Below, piece after piece: positions 52,011 through 59,269 of a DNA stretch of 64,000 nt; position 1 is the stretch's first letter, and every line of letters begins with the position of its first letter. The stretch comes from Chitinophaga sp. CB10 (lineage in GTDB: Bacteria; Bacteroidota; Bacteroidia; Chitinophagales; Chitinophagaceae), in NCBI GenBank assembly GCA_001870995.2, contig MLAV02000009.1, positions 62,001 through 126,000 of the forward strand, read 5' to 3'. The notes below the pieces were generated by a model that saw only the letters and a program-made list of their open reading frames with translations, was not told the origin of the DNA and searched no databases. The position numbers and the translations under genes were made by a program.

Positions 52011-53824
52011 TGGTTGATCTCGATTTCATTTGCCACAAATTCACCCCGCGCGCCTCCGCTGGCGTAGAATTTTTCTGTAGCGGTGATGGATACCTCTTTT
52101 GAATCCAGCTTGTAAACACCCGCAGCGGAATTTATGCACACGTCCTTCGCTGTAGAGGTAAGGGTAATATCCTCCGTATCGGCCGTACCGCTAATGCTCT
52201 TTTTCGCGCTGATGGTAACCGTACCTTCCCCGCCTCCCTGCTCGCCGGGCTGCGCGTTGATGGTGACGCTGTTGCTGGCGTTCAGCACAAAGTCCGTCGT
52301 ATTGATGATCATCTTCTGCGGCGCCGTCAGGGTAACGGTGCCATCTCCCTGCATCACCAGTATATTACCGCTGGGGTCCTTCACCGTAACGCTTCCCTTA
52401 TTATCATCAAGTATCACCGTGGAGCCGGTACGGGTAGTCAGGCTCTTTACCCCGTTTGCCGAACCGCCGCCACTGCCGGTTTTGCCATGGAACACGCTGC
52501 CCATCACAATCGGCCGGGCAATATTGCCTTCTTCAAAAGCGACCACCACCTGGTCCCCCTTTTCAGGAATGAAAGTGAATCCCCGGTTCTTGCTCACTTT
52601 ATCGGAACTGCCGGCATCCGGCGTTACTACCCGCAACCATTCAGAGGCGTCGTTGCAATTGCACTCCCATTTAAACTTAACTTTTACGCGGCCCTGGCCT
52701 TTAGGATCCGCATTATCTTCCACGATAGCCAGTTGCATATCCGCAAATGGGCGCTCATACTCCCGCACGGGAATTTTTTCCGCATCGGCCGTAATACCCT
52801 CAAACGTGTGATAGTAATGGCCCACGCCGTCTATATGATGATACACCGCCGTTACCAGGAAACGCCCCAGCTGCTGAACGCTGAAGCTCAGGGCCTCTTT
52901 CACGCTCATGCTCACATCCACAATTTTTCCCAGCCCCACCTCTGGATTATCTCCCGAAGCCGTTATCCGCAACAGGTCAGCGATGTTGGCCTTATCTTCA
53001 TTTTCCACATAAGTGTCCATCTCCTTTTTTGTATCCACGCGTACATGCGTCGGTTGGGAGTACACCTTGCTGTATAATTCATTGGATGCGTTGACGGCAT
53101 GCGCAAGGTCCGGCTGGCCGCTGGCCTGCGCTTTGGCCTCCGCCTTGAACATCTCGTCTTCCGCGGGCTGGTAGGCAAACTTGCGGCTCTTGAGCGGCGC
53201 CACCTGCATGGCGTATTGCAAGCTGTTTACATCCCGGCCGTACACCAGCTGCACTTCATCCAGCTGTTCCGGCTTGCCGAAATTGAGCTTGGTACCATCG
53301 TAGTAAAACCATTCATGGTATTCGGCGGACAAGCGATTGATGAAGTCATAATCGCTTTCCCGGTATTGGATAATATAATCGATCGGCTCCTTACGCGCAG
53401 GATTCAACGTCAGGTTCAGCTCATTGGCAGGAGCGTCCTGCGTGGCCTTGCGGATAATGCCGCTGAGGTCCTTGTTGAGGTAGGAACCCAGGTCTGGCCC
53501 GCGGTCGATCAGGATGCTGGGACTGTACCCGCTGATAATCAGCGTGCCATGATAGCCATGACTTTGGGACAGCTCCACCCGCGTCACCTTGCCGATGAAC
53601 ACCTGTTCCTTACCCATCTCTTTCCCGAATTGCACGGTAATGCTTTTACCCATAAAGGCGCGGGATTTTTCCAGCGATATCATGCCGGGCGCTCCCTGTT
53701 CATCATGATTGAAGCGCAACTCAAAATAATGATGCGCATTGAACCGCTGTTCCAGGGTAAACGCCGAAAAATGAAGGATGGGCGTTTCTTCAATATGAAT
53801 TGTTACTTTCAGTTTACCTTCCAT
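52004..53824 (-). CDS. tssI: Type VI secretion spike protein VgrG (TssI)
   Basis: A 606-residue spike protein. The N-terminal 380 residues match the gp27-like region (TLEQRFNAHHYFELRFNHDEQ, then YQYRESDYDFINRLSAEYHEWFYYDG near 170-200). An OB-fold gp5-like part follows (NADPKGQGRVKVKFKWE, then WLRVVTPDAGSSDKVSKNRGFTFIPEKGDQVVVAFEEGN), and the last 140 residues form the repetitive gp5 needle (GSTVILDDNKGSVTVKDPSGN). There is no extra effector domain. It carries the PAAR-like tip and forms the puncturing device on the Hcp tube. It lies between the muramidase/lipoprotein genes and the adaptor/PAAR-effector genes. Confidence 0.95.
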   Translation of the reverse strand: MEGKLKVTIHIEETPILHFSAFTLEQRFNAHHYFELRFNHDEQGAPGMISLEKSRAFMGKSITVQFGKEMGKEQVFIGKVTRVELSQSHGYHGTLIISGYSPSILIDRGPDLGSYLNKDLSGIIRKATQDAPANELNLTLNPARKEPIDYIIQYRESDYDFINRLSAEYHEWFYYDGTKLNFGKPEQLDEVQLVYGRDVNSLQYAMQVAPLKSRKFAYQPAEDEMFKAEAKAQASGQPDLAHAVNASNELYSKVYSQPTHVRVDTKKEMDTYVENEDKANIADLLRITASGDNPEVGLGKIVDVSMSVKEALSFSVQQLGRFLVTAVYHHIDGVGHYYHTFEGITADAEKIPVREYERPFADMQLAIVEDNADPKGQGRVKVKFKWECNCNDASEWLRVVTPDAGSSDKVSKNRGFTFIPEKGDQVVVAFEEGNIARPIVMGSVFHGKTGSGGGSANGVKSLTTRTGSTVILDDNKGSVTVKDPSGNILVMQGDGTVTLTAPQKMIINTTDFVLNASNSVTINAQPGEQGGGEGTVTISAKKSISGTADTEDITLTSTAKDVCINSAAGVYKLDSKEVSITATEKFYASGGARGEFVANEIEINQC

Positions 53825-53851
53825 AGGTTAACCTTTTTTGCGTGTTGAATG

Positions 53852-54472
53852 TCAGCCTTTGACAGGCCATTTTCCATAATAGGCTACTACCTTGTATTCC
53901 CCGGCACACCGGGCAAAAACAAAGGCAAAGAAGCTCTCCGCATGGCCATTTTTTTCCGGGTACTGCTCATATACTTCGTATAGTTTCGAACCCTTGTCCG
54001 TGCCCTGCCGGAGCGTATTATAATAGTCCTCATTCATCCGGTCATCAATTTCCTGCAGGGCCTCTTCGCCCGCTGCCGGCAACAGTCTTCTCACTGCCGC
54101 ATGAAAGATGTCTGAGTAATAATCATTGAATTCATTAAAACCTACCCTGCCCGCAGTTTTATCGATCTGCATACCCTTCAGGTCCTCGTTGGACCACTGC
54201 AGGGCGGTCTGTAACGGGAAGCGGATACACTTTTTTACCTGCTCCCGGTCGTTCTTTTTCACGGCCTGCTGAAAAGCGGCCAGCGCTTTTCTGAACAGTT
54301 GCTCGTCTTGGGTTGTATCGGGAGAAGATTTAGTGCTGCTGTTAGCAGTGTCTGCCCGTTCCGGCAACGCTGCTACCGGCTGCTTTATGCCGTGGGTAAC
54401 CTGCTCCCTTTGCTGACAGGCCGATCCTAGAACCCATGCTGTAATTACGCTGTAAATGATGCTTCGTACCAT
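53852..54472 (-). CDS. Putative lipoprotein, likely immunity protein of the muramidase-like effector
   Basis: A 206-residue protein that I do not recognise by family. The N-terminus is a signal with a cysteine at residue 19 (TAWVLGSACQQ); the lipobox is atypical (Gly at -3). A Ser/Thr/Pro-rich linker (about 30-60) leads to a folded domain (about 65-206), which begins FRKALAAFQQAVKKNDREQVKKCI, like DUF4440 or NTF2-type domains. It starts 3 bp after the muramidase-like gene's stop, so the two are tightly coupled. A periplasmic lipoprotein next to a cell-wall-degrading effector is the standard location for an immunity protein. The role is inference. Confidence 0.65.
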   Translation of the reverse strand: MVRSIIYSVITAWVLGSACQQREQVTHGIKQPVAALPERADTANSSTKSSPDTTQDEQLFRKALAAFQQAVKKNDREQVKKCIRFPLQTALQWSNEDLKGMQIDKTAGRVGFNEFNDYYSDIFHAAVRRLLPAAGEEALQEIDDRMNEDYYNTLRQGTDKGSKLYEVYEQYPEKNGHAESFFAFVFARCAGEYKVVAYYGKWPVKG

Positions 54473-54475
54473 CTG

Positions 54476-55393
54476 CTAAAACCTGGGTATATATATCAGT
54501 CCTCTCTCCTCCATTCGCTTCAGGATCACTGCGGAACCTGTCTGTGCGGATACGGCATCTTTATCAAACTTGCCATCCTTCACATACTTGCCCTTGGTAT
54601 AATGATTGGAATAACTCCAGAGATAAGGCGAATTCATGTGGTGAAATTTAAAGTATCCGAAACCGTTATACGCTTCCAGCTTCCGGAGGATGAAAGGCAA
54701 CTTCCAGCTGGTGACCTTATCGAAACCCATCAGCTTCAGTGCATCCACAGCGCTTTCCTCGAACGTAAACGGCGGCGGATGGCCTACTTTGGGCCGCCCT
54801 GCCGGCACCTGCACAGTGTAACCCGTCAGCGGGTCCCCGTTGTGCAAATGCTTCTTAAAACTGAAGCTGCACTCCAGGTAATGCACGCAGGCAATAAAGT
54901 ACCAGGGGATGCGGCTACCGGCTACGGGGTTGAAATCCCCCGCGAGCTGACACATATAACCCAGCCCCATCAGGTTGGACTGCGGCTTGAATCCCAGGGA
55001 AAAATCAGGGGGCCGCGTCGGCCACTGCTGGAACAGCGGCTCCGGCACTGTTGGCACCGGGTTGGCCAGCTGCTGCGGGGCAGCGCCGGAAAATGCGTTG
55101 TAATAGGGTCTGTTCCTGAACATGGATGATGTGCTGAATGCCCTGGGCTGTTCCAGCACGCCGCCAGCCTGCACCATGGTGGAGATGTCCTCGTACCGGC
55201 CCCGGTTGGCTACTACCTTTTCGTCGATGATCTTGTCCACCTCCGCCACTTTCGCGGTAGTGATAACACAGGTATCAAACAACTGCTGGTACTCCACATC
55301 CGAAGGCGTGGACGGCGTCGGCTTGGGCTTCGCCTTTGGTTTAGCCTTCTGCTTAGGTTGTACGGTAGGTGATATTTGTTTCTTCTTCTTCAT
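54476..55393 (-). CDS. Lysozyme-like (muramidase) T6SS effector candidate
   Basis: A 305-residue protein. The ATG at 55393 is chosen; the frame is open to 55444 but that start lacks support. The first 25 residues are a Lys/Pro-rich tail (KKKKQ, KQKAKPKAKPKP), then a linker to about 140. The C-terminal part matches a lysozyme-like family: PWYFIACVHYLECSFSFKKH with the likely catalytic Glu174, HNGDPLTGYTVQVPAGRP, PFTFEESAVDALKLMGFD, LEAYNGFGYFKFH, SPYLWSYSNHYTKGKYVKDG. It lacks a signal peptide, as expected for a secretion-system cargo. It lies after the Hcp genes and 3 bp before the lipoprotein gene, so it is likely loaded through Hcp or VgrG and cuts peptidoglycan. Confidence 0.8.
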   Translation of the reverse strand: MKKKKQISPTVQPKQKAKPKAKPKPTPSTPSDVEYQQLFDTCVITTAKVAEVDKIIDEKVVANRGRYEDISTMVQAGGVLEQPRAFSTSSMFRNRPYYNAFSGAAPQQLANPVPTVPEPLFQQWPTRPPDFSLGFKPQSNLMGLGYMCQLAGDFNPVAGSRIPWYFIACVHYLECSFSFKKHLHNGDPLTGYTVQVPAGRPKVGHPPPFTFEESAVDALKLMGFDKVTSWKLPFILRKLEAYNGFGYFKFHHMNSPYLWSYSNHYTKGKYVKDGKFDKDAVSAQTGSAVILKRMEERGLIYIPRF

Positions 55394-55470
55394 GTTGGCT
55401 GAAAAGAGGAAATAGGGCGTGTTGCCAGCCGGCAACACACCCAAAGTTAATATGTGATAGTATCAACAGG

Positions 55471-55869
55471 TTATCCTCTGCCTGGCCAGTCGTTCACATG
55501 CTCGGCAGCGCCCAGTTTCAGCGTGCGTGCAGAAATGACGAAGCTCAGCGTCATCGGATGGTTACCCACCACGTTGATACCCTCGTTATATTGGATGATG
55601 TAGCTATCTGTGAAAGTCAGCTCTTTCATTTTGGCATCTTCATCCGTTTTTTTGATGATGATTTTACCACTGAAAGGTTTATACTGGTTATTCACCATGG
55701 ACTCAATAACTGACGTATCCTCTGTAGATTCAATTTCCACATGGATAGTACCGCCATACACACCGGAAGAAGGACGGCCTTTGGCGTCCACATCGCGGTT
55801 TAAGGAAAAGCTGCATTGCAGTACATCGTATTCTTTTGAGCCAAGTTGAATTTTTGCGTTAAAAGCCAT
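55471..55869 (-). CDS. tssD: Hcp tube protein (TssD), copy 2
   Basis: A 132-residue Bacteroidetes-type Hcp (TssD) that stacks as hexameric rings inside the sheath. The ATG at 55869 (MAFNAKIQLGSKEYDV) is chosen; the frame is open to 55947. Typical motifs are CSFSLNRDVDAKGRPSSGVYGG, IIIKKTDEDAKMKELTF and the C-terminal NDWPGRG. It shares roughly three quarters of residues with the copy just upstream. Differences cluster in the outer or lumen-facing strands (for example residues 6-12 and 104-117), so the two may form different tubes or carry different cargo. It lies 77 bp before the muramidase gene. Confidence 0.95.
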   Translation of the reverse strand: MAFNAKIQLGSKEYDVLQCSFSLNRDVDAKGRPSSGVYGGTIHVEIESTEDTSVIESMVNNQYKPFSGKIIIKKTDEDAKMKELTFTDSYIIQYNEGINVVGNHPMTLSFVISARTLKLGAAEHVNDWPGRG

Positions 55870-55975
55870 TGTAAGGAGATTTAATAAATTTCGAATGTTG
55901 TTTGTACGCATGCACGACCGTTGCAGGCAGGCTGCAATGGGTGTCATCGTTGCATGTAATCAGGGGAAGGAGGGG

Positions 55976-56380
55976 TTACGCTTTGTCCCTGCCCGGCCAG
56001 TCGTTGATATGCTCAGCATTACCGAGCTTCAGCTTGCGGGCGGAAATTGTAAAACGCAGTTTCATAGGATCAGTACCTACGACGTTAATACCTTCGGAAT
56101 ACTTGATAATGTAGGCGTCCTCAAAAGTGACTTCCTTCATTTTAGCATCCTCTTCGGATTTTTTAATGAGGACTTTACCGGCGATAGGTTTAAATTGGTT
56201 GTTTACCATCGCTTCTACGATAGAGGTATCCTCTGTGGATTCCACTTCCACATCGATGGTACCACCGTACACACCGGAAGCAGGACGGCCTTTTGCGTCC
56301 ACATCCCTGTTCAGGGAATAATTGCAGCTGAGTACATCGTACTCCTTGCCTGCCATGTTTAATTTTGCATTGAATGCCAT
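55976..56380 (-). CDS. tssD: Hcp tube protein (TssD), copy 1
   Basis: A 134-residue Bacteroidetes-type Hcp with the same landmarks as its neighbour (CNYSLNRDVDAKGRPASGVYGG, VLIKKSEEDAKMKEVTF, NDWPGRDKA). It is the first of two tandem tssD genes, 106 bp apart. The 292 bp before it (to 56672) hold no gene and may contain a promoter of its own; hcp genes are usually expressed far above the rest of the cluster. I see no clear TTTG-N19-TAnnTTTG match there. Confidence 0.95.
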   Translation of the reverse strand: MAFNAKLNMAGKEYDVLSCNYSLNRDVDAKGRPASGVYGGTIDVEVESTEDTSIVEAMVNNQFKPIAGKVLIKKSEEDAKMKEVTFEDAYIIKYSEGINVVGTDPMKLRFTISARKLKLGNAEHINDWPGRDKA

Positions 56381-56672
56381 AGTAATGAAAATTTATTGGT
56401 AAATAATAAAAACAATGGTCGTCCTGCACCGCACGGTAACGGGTTACGGCGCCGGGTATAACAAAACACCTTTAAGGTTACTGATTAACAGGTTCTTCTT
56501 CGGTACAAACAATTATCGTCTGATGGTTCCGGGTTTAAAGGTTTTTAAATAGAAAATGGTTCTTCGTTTATTCAAATATTAATCTTCTTAAGATACTGTC
56601 CTTTCTGTAAAACTAATATTAAATTCCAGTGCATGCAACTTTCGTGTAGTCATTTCATGCAGTGTTAACACA

Positions 56673-57209
56673 CTACATAAACTTCTCTCCAAATGCGATC
56701 ATTTTCATACACCACTTTTTAGCATAATCATTTTCCGGGGCATGTACGTAACCGATAGTACAGGTACGTACCGGGTTAATCCGGCAGCGTTCCAGCACCG
56801 TCCGTTTGATGGAGTGGTAAGTAGGCTTTTTGTTCAATTGCCATTCTTTCCAGCTGGCTTCATCAAGTACGGAAACAATCCTGGCCGACTTCCCGGCGTA
56901 CGATTGGCCGGCCCCAAACAGCCTGTCAAAAAATCCCGAGAGCTTCGCCGGGATGGAATCACGATCCACGGTGCAGAATAATACAATATGATTGGCCCAC
57001 TTCACTTTTTCCGCTGCATCCAGCAGATCCGGCTCCAGGGGGGTGATCTGGTTATTAAACTGCTTGTTGGGAAGGAATTTGAGGTCCATAATATGAATCT
57101 CCTTTACGGACGCTCCTACCTTTTCCGCTCCCAAACGATAAGCCCTCGCGAACTCCTGGTTAATCCCCGATTTATCCGTATCGCCATGTAGTATTAACAA
57201 ATTCCTCAT
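56673..57209 (-). CDS. Flavodoxin-fold protein inside the T6SS cluster
   Basis: A 178-residue protein of the NAD(P)H dehydrogenase/flavodoxin_2 type. It starts MRNLLILHGDTDKSGINQEFARAYRLGAEKVG, with the phosphate loop, and holds HIVLFCTVDRDSIPAKLSGFFDRLFGAGQSY around residues 74-104, where the family usually has P-x-W-W. That flavin-stacking motif is missing (FCTVD), so flavin binding may be weak or lost. It lies 52 bp after tssC and before the hcp genes in the same direction. It is not a known core T6SS gene; it could be a passenger or a regulator of the system. The family call is fair; the role is unknown. Confidence 0.75.
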   Translation of the reverse strand: MRNLLILHGDTDKSGINQEFARAYRLGAEKVGASVKEIHIMDLKFLPNKQFNNQITPLEPDLLDAAEKVKWANHIVLFCTVDRDSIPAKLSGFFDRLFGAGQSYAGKSARIVSVLDEASWKEWQLNKKPTYHSIKRTVLERCRINPVRTCTIGYVHAPENDYAKKWCMKMIAFGEKFM

Positions 57210-57261
57210 ACGCCCGTAAAATAGGGCATTCAGGAGAAAAAGTCAAAACACGGCAACCCCG

Positions 57262-58653
57262 TTACTTCTGCACGGCGGCATATTCCGTATTCCAGGTCCT
57301 GGTTTCATCCTCTCCCTTATAGCCGTCCAGCTTCACTACAAAGCTTTTGGCAGGGAAATACGGCGTGATATGAATATCCAGGTGAATGCGGTCTTTCTGC
57401 ACTTCGTCCTGCTCAAAACGCATGATCTTGAAGCGTTCTATCAGCCTGTCCGGCCCCTGTATATTATCCAGGAACTTCACGATCTGCGCGCGCAGGTCAT
57501 GCTCCGTCCTGGAATTCCAGTTTTCAAAAGCCCGGCGGTTCAGGAAGTCGAACAGCACTTTGGTGATATAGTCGAATACCCTTACAACAGAGTATGTTTG
57601 TAAACCGATGTTATCCCCGTTAAACAGCGTTTTGGCGGAGAAGGCCATCACTTTACCGTATTCGTTGACCATCGGCACCAGGCCTATACGTTCCAGCTGG
57701 GAAATTTCGCTTTTCTTCAGGTCAAACCTTACGCCATCCGCTTCATTGATAGCCCCGTGTTTCTTACCCGCCGTCACCTGGCTCATCAGGGTATAATACA
57801 TTTTACCTGCGAGGGATGCGGAGCCTGGCACATACAGGTCCTCTTCTTCGCCGGCGGATTCTACTTTTCCACGGCCTACCAGCCAGTTGCAGGTCATGAT
57901 CACGTTGGACCGGTAAGGATCTGCACCGGTGAGGTTAGCGGAGGTAAACAGGTCTATCACATCATCCGGCTGGTCCAGATTGGCAAAATCCGTTACCAGC
58001 ATGGCTTTATTATTATGCGCGATCTTGGCCCATCTTTCCACTACCTTATTGGAACCCAGGTATCCGGGCACTACCAGCAGGGAATAGTTATCCCGCAGGT
58101 CAAGCCGGTCGTAGTTTTGTTTCAGTTCTTCCGCTACCTGCTCGATGAACCGGGGATTGTCCAGGTCCGTCAACTGCGACATAGCGGCATTCATAATATT
58201 CACATTGGTGAGCTTATCACTCTCCGTATTTTTATAGAACTGGTGTACGGTGCGGTAGGCCTGCTCCAGGTCCCGCGTAGCGTCCAGCGCCAGCCCGATA
58301 TTTTTCTGCAACAGGGCTTCCGCCTGATCGGCGCGCTGCTGGCTTTCATCCTTGAGTTCAGCTACAGATGCATCTTTACGCAAAAGATCCTGCCATACCT
58401 GTATCTTCTTCAATAGCTCTTTTCTTTCTGCTGCCTTATCCTGGTCCGTAAGGAATATCTTTTTACGTGCTTTACGTTCGGGGTTAAGATTTTGTAATCC
58501 ATCCAGGATGGCTTCCAGAAAATCGAAGCCGCCTACCTTCACCAGTTTTTGCAAACTGTCTTCCAGGGTCAATGCGGGAGTTTGAGGAACTGCATGTTGC
58601 AGTACCGGCTGCTCTTGCTGAGCTGCCTGCATTCTTTCGTTTGATGCTGACAT
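57262..58653 (-). CDS. tssC: T6SS contractile sheath large subunit TssC
   Basis: A 463-residue Bacteroidetes-type TssC (DUF5458 family). Signatures are KVGGFDFLEAILDGLQNLNPE near residues 36-57, YSLLVVPGYLGSNKVVERWA, AMLVTDFANLDQPDDV, ADPYRSNVIMTCNWLVGRGKV, and at the end PDRLIERFKIMRFEQDEVQKDRIHLDIHITPYFPAKSF. With TssB it polymerises into the sheath that contracts to fire the Hcp tube; ClpV then recycles it. It follows tssB after 85 bp and is followed by the flavodoxin-like gene after 52 bp. Confidence 0.95.
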   Translation of the reverse strand: MSASNERMQAAQQEQPVLQHAVPQTPALTLEDSLQKLVKVGGFDFLEAILDGLQNLNPERKARKKIFLTDQDKAAERKELLKKIQVWQDLLRKDASVAELKDESQQRADQAEALLQKNIGLALDATRDLEQAYRTVHQFYKNTESDKLTNVNIMNAAMSQLTDLDNPRFIEQVAEELKQNYDRLDLRDNYSLLVVPGYLGSNKVVERWAKIAHNNKAMLVTDFANLDQPDDVIDLFTSANLTGADPYRSNVIMTCNWLVGRGKVESAGEEEDLYVPGSASLAGKMYYTLMSQVTAGKKHGAINEADGVRFDLKKSEISQLERIGLVPMVNEYGKVMAFSAKTLFNGDNIGLQTYSVVRVFDYITKVLFDFLNRRAFENWNSRTEHDLRAQIVKFLDNIQGPDRLIERFKIMRFEQDEVQKDRIHLDIHITPYFPAKSFVVKLDGYKGEDETRTWNTEYAAVQK

Positions 58654-58738
58654 GTGTTAGAGTTTATTGCCACTGTGCAGGGCAAGGATTAATTCAGTTT
58701 TCAATCTATGGTTACGCGCTGTCGGGTCATCCAATGTA

Positions 58739-59185
58739 CTATATGGCCTGCTGCAATTCTTTTGCAAGGTTTTCCAACGCAGCTGCAAACGCCTGGCGGG
58801 TCTCCGGGTTTTCCAGGGTTGCTTTCAGCGTCTTATTTGTCTTCAGCTGACGGATAATATTCAGGTACATTTCACTCTCCAGGTGCAGATCCCGGAGCTG
58901 GCCGCTCTGCTGCACCATGCTCTTCACGGAAAAATCTCCCAGGTTATTAAAGTGTAATGTTTCATTTACGGTAGCACCGTCTTTCCCTTCAAAATCTACA
59001 TTTACTTTCGGTTTAAAATGCCTGAATACTTCTTCCACTGTTTTCAGGCCTTCCACAATTTCGGGTTTGATGGGTTCCTCTTCGGTTAACTGCTGAATGA
59101 ACAATGTTTTATTTGGCGAGATGTCAACAAACGTTTCTGTCGTATCGATCTTTCTTTCATTACCGCCTATTTCATAATTAAACAT
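58739..59185 (-). CDS. tssB: T6SS contractile sheath small subunit TssB
   Basis: A 148-residue Bacteroidetes-type TssB. The N-terminus (MFNYEIGGNERKIDTTETFVDI) and the middle (LKTVEEVFRHFKPKVNVDFEGKDG, then TLHFNNLGDFSVKSMVQQ) fit the family, and the helical C-terminus (RQLKTNKTLKATLENPETRQAFAAALENLAKEL) contains the segment recognised by ClpV. It forms the sheath with TssC, encoded 85 bp downstream, and lies 84 bp after clpV. Confidence 0.93.
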   Translation of the reverse strand: MFNYEIGGNERKIDTTETFVDISPNKTLFIQQLTEEEPIKPEIVEGLKTVEEVFRHFKPKVNVDFEGKDGATVNETLHFNNLGDFSVKSMVQQSGQLRDLHLESEMYLNIIRQLKTNKTLKATLENPETRQAFAAALENLAKELQQAI

Positions 59186-59269
59186 GCTGGTTACTTTTTA
59201 GATGATAGAAAACAGTATTATAAATCTAATAATTTTCTGCTGTACTCGGCACACATCCGTATTAAATTT

